From Lojkania enalia (taxonomy: Eukaryota; Ascomycota; Dothideomycetes; Pleosporales): DNA of 64,000 nt. Shown in pieces: positions 22,389-36,360 of the stretch. Position 1 is the first letter of the stretch. Each line of letters begins with the position of its first letter. The stretch is taken from NCBI GenBank assembly GCA_010094045.1, contig ML986584.1:124001-188000 (forward strand), written 5' to 3'. Below the pieces are notes generated by a model. That model saw nothing but the letters and a program-made list of their open reading frames with translations, did not search any database and had not been told where the DNA came from. The translations under genes were made by a program, and so were the position numbers.

Positions 22389-24260
22389 ATATATAGTATA
22401 AGCGAGCTAATTACCTAAGTAAGCTAATTATAATATTAAAACTATACTAAAATTACAACTACTTTTCGTAAAATATTATACTTTCTTATATTCTATTATA
22501 CTATATAATATAGTAGCCTATTCTTCTATATCTATAGTATTATTTTTATATATCTATAAGTTATACCTAGTCTTACTATACTATTTATAGTACCTTTAAG
22601 TTAGCTGGCCTTTATTAATACGCGTTTTCTTCCTACTCTTCTTTCTATTAGTATAAGTACTAAACTCTTTTAGAGTAGTTAATTAAACGCCTTCTTTAAT
22701 TATTAAGTTACCTTTCTTCTATATATACTTTCTTTTATATAATTAATATTATATAGCAGCTTTATTAGCTACTTAAAGTTTAGTAACTTAAGTATATAAT
22801 AGTATATTTTTATATATTATATATATAGCACTTTTTATAAACTATTTAAACGCTTCTACTATTAAAATAAATAAACTATTTAAGTACTTTTAAACTCTTA
22901 ATTAAATATATATAGATTAAGACCTAAATTTAATAGAATTATTTAGTATTTTTAACTTCTAAGAGGTATTTTTAACTATAAAAGGTATTAGTATATATAG
23001 TTAAACTTTAAGTTTTAATAGTACTATATCTAGATTAAATAGAATTAGACTAGTACTTTAAAAGCTACTTAGAATATTACTCTTTATAATTACTATATTA
23101 AAAGCTGCTTTAAAATAGAGTAAGAATTTAATTTTTATAATATAGTTAATATAACTATATATTAGCTGTTTAACTTAGCACCTATATATAGTTTTTAAAA
23201 GCGAGAAACAACCTATATTTAGTAGTTATAGTAGGTATAATAAATATAGAGGTATATAGAGAGTAATAATATTCTTTTCTTTATAGAGCTATCTAAATTT
23301 AAATAAATTATAACTTTTATAGCTATTAAGAATTAGTAATTAATATATATTAATAGTATAATCTTTTATATATATATTAAAATACTTTAACTACTTAATA
23401 CTAATATTATTTATTATCTAACTATTATTAGTAACCTATATAGTCTAGGTTAATAGAATATTATCTTCTTTATACTATATAGAAAGGTAGTAGATATTTA
23501 TAAAGATAATAAAAGGTGGTATTATCTATTCTATTATGTTAATACCTTAGATAACTATAGTCTACTTATAATTATCTAGTTAGAGCTGCTTTAGTCGATT
23601 CTATCTCTTAGAGCTAGTAACTACTACTCCTATTAATATTATGCTTATTATAAAGCCTAATTTATTAAAGTTATATATATCTTTATTAATAATACTATAT
23701 TTAGCCTTTATATTCTATATAAGGTAGAACTAACCTTCTATAACTTTAAGATTCTTATATTTAACTCTTAAATAGTTATACTTTTAATTAAATTTAATCT
23801 TAAACTTAAGCGTATATTTAATAAAATTTTCTACCTAGTTCTTTTTAACCTAGTTAGTAGAGTATATAATTAGTAGTAAATTAGCTATATTTTAAATAGT
23901 AGTAAGTTGTAGCGGAAATTCTCTTATATTTAAATCTAGTATATACTAAATAATTATCTACTTCTTAATCTTATTAAACTTTATTAAATTAGGCTAGTAA
24001 TTATATTATAGAACTATTTCTTATTTTTATATATTAAGTATACTTTAGAAAATATTATAGATTAATATAATATAATATATAGTTAGTATTATATTTTATT
24101 AAAGAGTTTAGAGTATAAGTTATATTTTAGCTTCTTTCTAAATTAATTCTATAGTTATTAGTTATAGTATAATACTATAAAGTATAATTATCGTAATTTT
24201 AGTAGGGTTTTAATATTATAATTAGCTTATTTAAGTAATTAGCTTACTTATACTATACGT
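22389..24260 (-). mobile_element. Pogo/Fot1-like DNA transposon C1 (RIP-dead)
   Basis: 1,872 bp, flanked by TA on both sides (22387-22388 and 24261-24262). The inverted ends are about 60 bp; both read TATAGTATAAG inward, then a GCTAATTA-type block twice. The transposase is on the minus strand, with KDIYNFNKLGF at about 23651-23695. Its sister C2 lies at the right end of the window in the opposite orientation and has the same length once an assembly duplication is removed. Comparison of the two ends shows almost only C-to-T and G-to-A changes. Confidence 0.85.
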
Positions 24261-25878
24261 TATAATAATTAATTAATTACTTTATAAATAGTTTAAATCT
24301 AACTAGAAATTAGTATATAATAACTATAATAACTAATTATAATAAAAAGCTATACTTTATAAAAAGAATTTAAAATAGAAATCTATATTTAGATTTTATT
24401 TATATTATATTACTATAAAGTTCTTCTATTTTCTATTTCTTTAAAAGGTATAAGTTTAAAATAGTAAATAATTTTCTAAATAATAAGATTAATAATATAA
24501 GTAAAATATAGAATTATATTCTCCTTATAATTTTATTTAATACTATCTTTATATAGTTTCTCTTATATTATATATATAAATATACTATTATTAGTAGTAT
24601 TATTATAGGTAGCTACTAGTAATTATTATTATATATTTATATTTAATAGAATATATAGTACTTATATTATTATAGAAGTACTAGTATAACTTCCTCGAAT
24701 AGGAATAAAATTAAGTAGTCTCTTATAGAACTTCTAATCCTAATTAATATAGTACCCTTTTATTATAAGGAAACTAAAGTAGTTTTTTATAAATTAGGTA
24801 TTAAATATAATTAATATCTTTATACTTTAACTAAGGTTATATAAAAGAGAAGATTAAGCTACTATAATCTTATATTTAAATAGTTCTATAAAACTAAATT
24901 AGCTAATTAATATAATATCTAGTTAGAAGAATTAAACGAATTATTAAAAGGATAAGTAATCTACTATTTAAAAAGACTAGTTATTATTAATAATAATATA
25001 GACTAGTTTATACTTAAAGGTACTAGTAGAATATAGTAGTATAATTAAATCTTTATTATTAGAAGGCCTAGCTATAAGTATATAGAACCTATTATACTTA
25101 GAAGCTAAAGTTTTTAAATAGGTCTAGAATTTAAAATAATTTATTAGATATTTTATACTATTATAATTCTTATTTAAATATATAAATTAAAAGCTATAAT
25201 AGTAATAGAATATAAATAGATAACTATTTAGAAATTATATAGCTTCTTTAAATTATTTTTAAATCTTACTATAATAAATAGCTAAATTCTACTTTAGTTT
25301 ATTAAGTATATTTAAAGGGTCCTAAACTTATAAAATTAATTCCTACTATACTATCTATATATTAATAAACTCTATTACTTTCTATCTATTTTTTTTATCC
25401 TCTATCTACGGATATATAATTAATTAATAGGTTTCTTAGAAACTTTAATAGGAAATTAATAGAGTATTAATTGTGAGATACTAGATTTATATTAGTATTA
25501 ATATAACTATAATAAAATACTATAATAAAGAATAGTAGGAATATTATAATATTATAGGTATATAAGGAGTTAGAGTTAATAATTAAAAGTATCTAGCTAT
25601 AAATTATATTTATAGACTACTACTACTAATATATATAAAACTCTAGTAAAATAGTAGTATATTATACTATTATATTAAATATTTATTTTTAGAGATAATA
25701 GGTTTTATTATTAAATAGTATACTAATACTATATTTCTAATAGTATATAAAAGTCTACTATAGTATATTATAGAACGCTATAGTCTAGAAAATACTATAA
25801 AATATAGTAAATTACTATTATATATTATAAAATATAGTTAATTACTATTATTTAATATATTATAATATACTATAAAAT
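24261..25878. other. Unresolved RIP-mutated sequence, possibly another DNA transposon
   Basis: The plus strand holds longer broken frames around 24690-25420 with many Lys/Tyr/Ile codons, suggestive of a former transposase, but I cannot identify a diagnostic block. No terminal repeats could be paired. The region borders C1 on the left and the gypsy element D1 on the right. Confidence 0.4.
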
Positions 25879-26181
25879 TATTATAGTAATATTATAATAC
25901 TTCTACACCTATACTACTCTTACTATAATATCCGAACCGGCTACTAGTAATAACTATTAGCTGCTAGCTAGAATATAACCAACTTATCTTAACTATAATA
26001 GAGAAAGGTTTTACTAATCTAGCTAGCCTATATAGTAGTATAAATCTAGCCTCTATAAAAATCTATATAATATAAATATTTCTATTTTTTATATAACGTT
26101 TTAATATTTATATATAGTATATAGTAATAGAGTTAACTATTTAAAATATAATTAACTAACTATATATAAGTATCTATAATA
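25879..26181 (+). repeat. Left LTR of gypsy D1
   Basis: 303-bp direct repeat of 31535-31837. It differs mainly by transitions. It starts TATTATAG, equivalent to TGTCACGG in the less mutated LTR fragment at 63392-63631. Confidence 0.88.
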
Positions 26182-29100
26182 TTATATTATATTATCTATT
26201 ATTATATACTATAAATAAGAACGCGCTTATTAATATACTTAAAAAAATTTAAAGTAAGTTAAATACTTTATAATAGAAGAATAAGATACTTATAGAAGCT
26301 TTAGTAACTTAGAAAAACTACTATAAGTTAGATCTTAAAGTAATATAAAGGGAATTTAGTAGCTATTAAATAGCTACCTCTCTACTAGCTACTAGTATAT
26401 TAATAGTAATAGAACTATTATCCGCCCTTAACCTAACTTAGCCTATAACTCTAGTTTTTAAATAGATATCTATATTAACCTCTAATTTATCTAAAACTAT
26501 ATATAACCTATATTTCTATTTTAACTATTTATCTAACCTTCTAATATTTTCTAGTAAATATTTAGAGCTTTTATACTTTATTAGAAAGTTCTACTATAAA
26601 CTAAAAGGAAATATTAACTAATATTTAACTAAATATACCCGCTTTTTATATATCTATTTTCGTCTAGAATAAAACTTAGTAATATTAGTTAATCTATTAA
26701 TAGATAAGAGTATTAACTCTATAAATAGTTTAGTTACTTTTTTAGAATCTACTTATAGCGACTAGAATAAGAAGACTATAGTATAGAGTAAGCTAGAAAT
26801 CTTAAAGTAAAACTAAAATAAGTTCTCTACTTACTTTACTAAATTCTAATACTTAATTATAGATACTAAACTAAATAAGACTAGATAAATTATATATCTC
26901 TAATATTTTCTTTCTAATAAACTCTATTATACTATAATTAGTATTATAATATTTAGTACTCTAAATAACTATACTAATCTAATTTCTCTATATAATATTA
27001 ATCTATATTACTTATCTAGTAACTATTATAAATAACTAAAGAATTATACTATTTATTAAAAGAACCTAAATACTATAAAACTTAATACTTCTAGCTATAC
27101 GCCTATAAGCTCTAATAAATAAGAAAGGTACTACTATAAAAGATATTATTATAAGTATAGTAGTAAGGAATATATTTTGCTAGAATATAGCGTTCTTCTA
27201 CTATTAATCTATTAAGAGTCTTAGAGTTCTACTTTACCTTATAGATCCTACTCTTAATTCTCCAATTAATCTTCTAACTAATTTTTAATATATTTATTAT
27301 CTTATAGATAAAACTATTACTCTTACTTTTAAATATAGCTAGTCTTACTAATTAGAATATTATTAAAAGGTCTATTTTAGAAGTAAATTAGTTCTTAGAA
27401 TTATACTTATACTAAATCTCTATATTTTTATAAAACTAGCTTTTATAAAAATAGTTATAGAACTACTAGATTCTAGCTTCATTTTTAATCTATTAAAACC
27501 TAGTCTAGTAAGATATTAATATTTTTATTAATATTAGAGCTACTAGTTATAGCTATATCTATAAAGATTTTATATATATCCTAAAATTTTAAAAAATATA
27601 ACTTCTATATAATTTATATCTAATTAGTTTTAATAGAGAAGTTTTTTATAGAAGAATTATCTTCTACTTAGTTATTTTAATCTTCTAATACTTAAACTAT
27701 TTAGAGATAGTATATTTCTATATAATTATATTAGAAAAATACTAGTTAATTCTAAGATAATTATAAATATATAAGTATTATATAAACCTAAACTATAAGA
27801 ATAAATAGCTAGTTTTTACTACTAACTAATACCTAACTTAATACTTATAATCTACTAATATTACTATCTACTAATAGGCTATTTAAATAGTTATTAAAGA
27901 TTATAAACTACCTAAACTTAATATAAAAGAAGATTTTAAAGTAATTAATTTATAACCCCTATATAGCTTAAAGTTTAGATAGTATTATTTAAAACTCTAC
28001 CTATTAAGCTATATCTAATATAATTATTAGCTATTTAAAATACTATATTAGTTAAAAGAATTTAAAACTAAAATTAATCTAACTTTAAATAAAGATTATA
28101 ATTAAAAGAACCTATTTAAGTTTAAATATTTAAAGTCTATATTATATCTAAATATATATTATATAAGTACTATATTATTAGTCTAACTCTTCTAGTAATT
28201 TAACTATAAAATCTTCGCTATATTAATAGTTAATATTAATAAAGCTCTAGCTTTAAAAGTATATACTAACCCTATTACTAAAGTACTTAAAGAATACTAT
28301 AACTTATTATCTATCTTTTTATATAAGGATATAAATAAGTTATTTAAATAATAACTATATAATTATAAGATTAAACTAGAAAATAGTAAGTAAACTAGTT
28401 TCGGTCTATTCTATAAAATATTTTAGAATAAGTTAAAGGTATTAAAGAAGTATTTTAATAAGAACTTATTTAAGGGATTTATTAGAGTAAGCTTATTACT
28501 AGTAACTATACTTATAATCTTTATAAAGAAACCTAGAAATAGTTTCTAATTCTATATAAACTATAGAGCTTTAAATACTATTATTATTAAGAACTAATAT
28601 CTAATTTTACTAATTTAAGAAATATTAATCTAATTTAGTAAAACTAAATACTATATAAAATTTAATATTATTACTATATTTAATAAGTTAAAAATTGCTA
28701 AGAGAGATAAATAGAAGACTATCTTTTATATATATTATAGGCTATTTAAATACCTAGTAATATTTTTTAGCTTAGTTAATATTTTAAGTATATTCTAGTA
28801 CTTTATAAATAATATACTAAAACTATATTTTAATATATTTTATACTACCTATATTAATAATATTCTAATATTTAGTAAGAATCTAAAGGATTATAAGTAG
28901 TATATTTAGCTAGTCCTTAAAGCCTTAAAAGTAAATAGTTTATAGCTTAATATAGATAAGTATAAATTCTACTAATTAGAAGTAACCTATCTAAGGTATA
29001 TAATTATTATAGAAGAGATCTATATAGATTTAAAAAAGGTAGAGATAATTATTAACTAGAAATATTTTAAAAATATAAAAGATATTTAAACTTTTATAAG

Positions 29101-31534
29101 CTTTATAAACTTCTACTAATAATTTATTAGCAACTTCTTATAAAAAGTCTCCCCCTTAGTAGCTTTAACTAAGAAGAATACTCGATTTAACTAGAATAAT
29201 AGCTATTAATATTTCTTTAACTATTTAAAGAATACTTTTATCTTTATACTAATTTTCTAATACTTTAACCCTAAGCTACTAATAGTAGTAGAAGCTAATA
29301 CGTCTAACTTTATAATAGCTAGTATACTATTCTAGAGAGGCGCTAATAGTAAACTAAGATCTATTACCTACTTCTCTAAGTATATAAACTCTACTAAAAG
29401 TAACTATAAAATATATAATAAAGAACTATTTATAATTATCTAATATTTTAAGTAATAGAGGCCTAAATTAAAAGATATAGTATTTCTTATAAAAGTATTA
29501 AGTAATTATAAGAACTTATAGTACTTTATAATAATAAAGTAGTTAAACTACTAATAGACTTATTAGTTAGAATATTTATTAAGGTTTAACTTTAGTATTA
29601 TATACTAACCTAGAAAATTTAAAGAAAAGCTTAATACTTTAATTTAAAGGTTATAAAATAAGTTTATATAAGAAAAGGCCTATAAAGGTTATTAATAAAT
29701 ATTACTTCGTCCTAAACTATTTTAATAGATAGAAGTAAGCTAACTAATTATAGAAATTATCGATAAAGAATACCCGAATGATAATCTAATCTAAAATACT
29801 CTAAAGCTACTAAGAAAAGAAACTTATTAATTTAAATTCTTAACTTTAACTAACTATAAAAAGTATAATAACTAATTATACTATTAAAATTAACTTATAA
29901 TATTAAACTATAATAAGCTAAAGCTTAAGCTGCTATAAGCTATCTATAACTTACTATTTAGTAGATACTCTAGTTAAGAAAAGACTTTAGAACTATTCTA
30001 GCGCGAGTATTATTAGTTAAAGATATTTAACTTAGTATAATAATATATAGGCTATTATTATATATACTAAAGAAGTAAGACTTCTAGAGAGAAGTACTAT
30101 AAATTACTAAAACTATTATCTATACCTAAATAAAGGTTTTAAAATATTTCTATAAATTTTATAACTAATCTACTAGAATTAGAAGGTTATATAAATATTA
30201 TAGTAGTAGTTAATAGGTTTAATAAATATAGATACCTAATACTATATATAAGAATTAAAGCTTCTAATATTATCTAACTATTTTATTACTATATATAGGT
30301 TTACTATAAACTATTATATACTATTACGTTTAACTATAGAATATAATTTATTTTTATCTTTTACTAAAAGCTTTATAAACAGCTATAAATTAATATATAT
30401 ATATTAACTAGCTTCTATTTAAAAACTAATAGTTAGATAGAGAACGCTAATATAGTAATAGAATAAGTTTTCTAAGCCTATACTAGCTACGAATAAGATA
30501 ATTAGATTAAATAGCTGCTAATAGTATAGTTTAAAGTAAACAATATAGTATTTAAATTAATAAAAGTCTTTTTATTTTTAGCCTACTTTAGCTAGTACTT
30601 TTAAATAGGCTTTAAGCCGCTTATAAAAATCTATTAACTACTAAAATAGTCCCTAATAGTTTAGAAAGCTAATAAACTAGTTAATAAGATAAAGGATATT
30701 ATAGAGTATATTAGAAAAGAACTTATCTAAATATAAGTATTCTAATAAGAGTATACTAACTATAAATATATACTAGCCCTTAACTACTAGATTAGTAATC
30801 TAGTCTAGTTAGATACTAGAAATATACGTATATAAAGACTATTAAAAAAGTTTAACTAGAAGAATATAAGCTTTTATAAGGTTATTATAAAGGTATCTTT
30901 ATATATTTATAAACTAAAGCTACCTAAATTAGTTAAAATATATCTTATATTTTATATATTACTATTATAGCTAGTATTTAAGTTATTTAACTATTTATTT
31001 AGTTAATAAATATATAACTCTAAACCTATTAAAATTAATAGAGAATTAGAATACTTTATTAAGTAAATAGAAGACTTCTACTATAACTAATAGAGATACT
31101 AGTATAAATACCTAGTTAAATAGACTAGTTATTACAACCTAGAATAGTACCCGGCTAGTAATTTTACTAAGATAACTATTATAGAAGATTATTATACTAA
31201 AAATTTAAATAAATAAGACTTAAATATAATATTATATTTAGATTCTTAATTAGATGTTAAAATCTAATTTAAGTATATTTCTAGACGCTTATAATAATAC
31301 TATACTAATATAATACTAGTAATAATACTACTACTAATTCTTAGTATAATACTACTATAAAAACTAAACTAATCTAATTTCTAGTATAATACTATTATAT
31401 AATAATAACTAGTTATACTAATATATCTATAATTTTAACTAACGCTAGTATTAATAACTACTACTTAATTATAAATAACCTAAATATAATATAAAAACTT
31501 AACTTATAAAAGTTTATAATTAAAAGAGGGGTAC

Positions 31535-31837
31535 TATTATAATAATATCGCGATACCTCTATACCTATACTATTCTTACTATAATACCTAAACCGGCTGC
31601 TAGTAATAACTATTAACTACTAGCTAGAATATAACTAACTTATTTTAACTATAATAGAGGAAGGTTTTACTAACCTAACTAGCCTATATAATAGTATAAA
31701 CCTAGCTCTTATAAAAACCTATATAATATAGATATTTCTATTCTTTATATAATATTTTAATATTTATATATAGTATATAGTAATAGAGTTAACTACTTAA
31801 AGTATAATTAACTAACTATATATAAACGTCCGTAATA
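31535..31837 (+). repeat. Right LTR of gypsy D1
   Basis: 303 bp, same length as the left LTR. It retains more CpG (ATCGCGATACC, CGTCCGTAATA) than the left copy, so RIP hit the two unequally. It is followed by the AAAAT target duplication. Confidence 0.88.
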
Positions 31838-33321
31838 AAAATACTATAATATACTATCTAGAATTTAATAACTACTATAGTTTATAATATAGTATAATAT
31901 ACTACCCTAGTTAATTAAGTTTATATATATAGGGAAGTAGTATAAATAAAATTTATATAGTATTAGAGAAGTATATTAGATTTTCTTCTACTAACTATTA
32001 GTAGTAAAGGCTAAGCTAATTCTTATTTATTAAAGTATTATTATCTAAGAAACTATTAAAATTAGTTATATCTTTATCTAAAAAGCTTTTAAAAGTACTA
32101 TTTAACTTCTTATTTAATATCTTATACTTATTCTTATATTATATAAACTTAGCTTTAATTTTAGAATTATTATTAACTTTCTCTTTATACTTATTACTTT
32201 TAATACTCTTAATATAGAGTAAGTTTAAATTAAGAAGAAGATTATTATTAAATTAATTATATACTAATAGAGGCTTTTAATATCTAGGGTAGTAATTAGT
32301 ATATATTTATAATAAATAAATATAATAAAAAATATAATAAATTTACTTCTACTCTAATTCTAAAATTATAGCTAACTCTTTCTTAGATAGTCTTTTAATA
32401 AACTCTTACTATTTATTTTAAATATTCTTACTTTTAAAACTATTTTAATATATTTTATATATAACCTTTTATATAGCTCTTCTAGAGCTATATATCTATA
32501 ATAGACTATAAACTAATTCTTATATAATAGATATATCTTTCTCTTAACTAGTAGCTTTTAATAGAACTACTTAGTAACATCTAAGGCTAATCTTTTAATT
32601 AATATACTTCTATTTTAAATAGATAGTCTTTAGCCTTATTTTTAACTAATTATTTATTTACTTATAAGTATATATATATATAATAAATAATTATAATAAC
32701 TTACTAGACTTATAATTATTAAAGTACTTCTCTACTATAATTTTAATAGCTTTATCTAATATCTTTTTTTTTTCTTCCCCTAGTACTATATATTTAGCAC
32801 TTTTTTATAGCTACCTCTTTTTAGTATTCTTAGTAGAGTAATTAGTAGTATAGATACTTTTAATAGCCTTTTTCTTAGTAGTAAATAATATAGCTTTATT
32901 TCTCTATTAGATAGTATATTTAGTATTATTAAGTATACTTTTAAAGGGTATTATAAAGTTGGTTAGACGGCCTTTTTAAAAACTAGCTTAACTATATAGT
33001 AAAAGAATATATTCGATTTTATAATCTTCTAACTACTAGCTCTATATTTATTAGTAAACTATAATAAAAAACTAGTATAATTATTTACCTATATTAACTT
33101 TACCTACTTATTTTAATTAAAGCTAACTAGTAGTTTTAGTAGTTTTAGTAGTAGTAAACTATCTAGACTATTAAGAAAATTATTATTAATAAGCTCTACT
33201 TTAATAGTTAATATTTTATAAAAACTATAATAAAAGTATATAATAAATTAAAGATTTAAAATTATATTAATAAGAGTATAATAGAAAGAAGAATTATAAT
33301 AGATTATTAAGCTTAATATAG
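31838..33321. other. Unresolved RIP-mutated sequence between D1 and G1
   Basis: No gene or paired repeat identified. It includes Lys/Ser-coding-like runs and CT-rich patches (about 32390-32800), which may be an old transposase. The last 5 bases (TATAG, 33317-33321) are the left target duplication of G1. Confidence 0.4.
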
Positions 33322-33600
33322 TATAATAGCGTAGGTAAGATAACAGGTCCGAATACGATATAAATCTACTTAGAAGTATATAGGAGTATATAGGGGATTA
33401 AAAACCTAAGAATTCTATTAACACTTATAGGCCTTATATAAAAGAATATAGAAAAACTACTAAGCTATTTATAAAGGAGTATACAACTATATATAGATAG
33501 GAAAAGGGGTAGAACTAGGGGTAGAATAAGATAAGTAAAAAGCTTTAGGATAAAATTATATATAAAGCTTTTCGTAGAACAATTTCTTTATATTATTATA
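33322..33600 (-). repeat. 3' LTR of gypsy G1
   Basis: 279 bp, paired with 42106-42384 and related to the 260-bp LTRs of G2. The 19-bp size difference is an indel near the AAAGCTTT region. Confidence 0.88.
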
Positions 33601-36360
33601 CTACCCCTCTTCTTATAAGCTAATAGTCTCTATCTATACTAGTTTAAGAGGAAATTAGAATTATTACGGATAGGTTCTAGTATAAAGAAATTTCTTCGCG
33701 GAAATATTTACTAGTAAGAGCTAATATATATAGTTACTTATAGAAATGCGTTTATTAATATAATATTAAGTAAGGTTTTTATAGTAAGTATAATTAACCT
33801 ATATATTAGCTAGTAACTACTATTATAATAGTTTATTAATATTACAATTTTATTATATATAATAATAAGTGTTTACTAGCTTTAGTATATTACTAGATTA
33901 CTATTAACTAAGCTTCCTTAACTAAATAATAACTTCTACTCTATATATATTATTATATATCTTTAAAACTATTAATTATTAAAATATTACTAATATTTTA
34001 TAGAAAAAATTAATTAATATACTACTCTACCTACCTCTTAAAACCTCTTTAGAAGCCTTCTAAATTATCTACTTTTAGGCTATATACGCGTTTACCTATA
34101 GGCGGTATATAATATTTTTCTTTTAGTCTCTAAGATTAAAAAAATATAAGTATTATACCTTATAAAATAAAAAGTATAACCCTATATAAATCGTATCTAA
34201 TACTAGTAGGATATTTACTACTAACGTACTTATAAATCCTCTTCTATTATAAGGAGGAGTTTCTAATCCTCTAGGGCTATCTTAAACTATAAGTAGTAGC
34301 CTAATATATAGGGGATAAAAAGGATAAAAAGGTAGCTTTTAAGGCTATTTTAGAATCTACTTACAGCCTAGCATTTATAGCCCAGGTTGTAAGAAGTTAG
34401 AAAAATAGCTTTCTTATAGCTAGTATCTAAGTAGCTTTATTCTACTAGAGTACTAAATTACTCTATTAGGTTTTAACTTTAGAAGTTTTAATATCTAGCT
34501 TTTAAGCTAATATCGCGGCGCTTTTAGGCAGTTAAAGATAAAGTAGAAGAAGTTTAAGGGGAGTCTAGAGGGAAGAAAGAGAAAGAAAAGTAGAAGAGAA
34601 GAAGACTAGAGAAGTATCTAATAACCTACTATTAGACCCTCTAGATTTTATAGAGAAGTAATTTTAGGTCTATACTTTAGTTTTTTAAAAATCTACTACT
34701 TAACTCTTATATATTATTATCTATTAGATAATCTATATTTTTTATACTATTTTTATATATCTTAATCTATTTAGTTAGAGCTTTTAAAAATCTTAGGCGA
34801 TTTAGATACTTATTATAAAAAGTTTTTAACTTATAAAATAAACCTATAAAGTTTAAAGCTTTATATTAAATTAGATTAGAATTATATCTTACCTATTTTA
34901 TATAGTATTTAAAGGTCTTATAATATAATTTACTAGCTAGTATTTCCTTAACCTCCTACTCTTCTACTCTATTAATAGCGATAGTAGGTAGTTTTAGAAC
35001 TTCTTATCTAAGTAGAGGATTCTAGAGGTTTTTATATAGTAGGTTTAGTATAAAGATATTATATATACTTAACTTTAGAGGTAGCTATAAATAGTATAAG
35101 TTTTTAACCTACTCTAGTACTTTAAAAAGGCCTTCCTATTAATTAGATAGCTTTTAGCTTAGTCTTTAAACTATAAAATTTTTAGTATTTAAGTAGACTA
35201 TATTACTAATCTACTAATTAATTAGTTACTAGTAATAGTTAATAATAGATTATATATAATTCTAAGCCTTTTTAATATTAGTTTTTATAGTTTTTTAGGT
35301 TATATATATATAAGTTACTAGAACTAAAGTATTCTTACAATTTAATTTATCTATTATAATAATAGAATTAATAGAATATTTCTAATCCTAACTTTAATAG
35401 GGCTTAAATTTATATAGAATCTAATATAGAAATATTCTAATAGTTATATAAAGTAGAGTTACTTATACTTAGTTAATTATAGGTAATAGAGAGTTCTAGT
35501 TATTCTAGTAGAAAGATATAAAAGAATACAGTTTTTAATTAATATACTTATTTATAATCTCTATCTATCTATTAGTTTTTTTATAATAAGTAGTAGATAG
35601 TTTAATCTTTATACTTAAGATATAATAGAATTTAGACTAGAAACTAGATATAAATTAAGGTTTTTAGTCTAAAATAATAGTTTTAAGTATATAGCTAAAA
35701 TAGTATATCTATTAAATAAATAATTTAGCTATTTCTCTTATATTAATTATATAATAGTAGAGAATAGATATAGTTTATTTAGATAGGCGATTAATTACTA
35801 CTATAATCTAATTATATCTAGACTTATCTATAGGAAAATTCTTAAAGTTAATATATAGATACTATATTAGTTAATTTAGTATAGAAAGTAAATAGATAAA
35901 ACTTAGAGTTTAGGTTTATATTAGATAAGTTTTATAGTATAGAATATAATTCTATATATATTATTTATAAGTAGCTTTTATACTCTTCTAATAGTATTTC
36001 TAAGATAGTAATTAATAGGTTTTAGTAGTATTTAGATATACGGAGGATACTTAGTTATAAGCCTCTTATATAAGTTATATATAAAAGCCTAAATCTAATA
36101 GAATATATAAATAATTATTATAGAAGAGTAGTCTATTCTCTATCTAATACTTATAGAGTAAAAGTATATATTCCTATATAAAGGAGACTTAGTTTTTCTA
36201 TAATAATACGTTAATTAACTCTAGAGAATCTAGTAATATAACTTACTTCTAGCCTTTAATAATATTTAGTATAGTTATTTAAGTTATTATTTAGGTAATA
36301 TAAGATTAGGCTAATTTAATATTAATTTAGAGGTAAAGTTAATATAATCTAAATAATATA

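Larger units (their letters stand above)
25879..31837 (+). mobile_element. Gypsy (Ty3-type) LTR retrotransposon D1, complete but RIP-dead
   Basis: 5,959 bp with two LTRs of exactly 303 bp (25879-26181 and 31535-31837), flanked by the 5-bp target duplication AAAAT (25874-25878 and 31838-31842). The LTR ends are TA..TA, as expected for TG..CA after RIP. Relics on the plus strand: a nucleocapsid zinc knuckle with Cys turned to Tyr (about 27131-27170); reverse transcriptase TYINNILIFSKN (about 28850-28882, from YVDDILIFSKN); RNase H NYKIYNKELF (about 29400-29440); and integrase downstream. A purine tract (AAAAGAGGGG) precedes the right LTR at about 31522-31531. Stops are throughout, so it cannot be autonomous. 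Confidence 0.9.
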
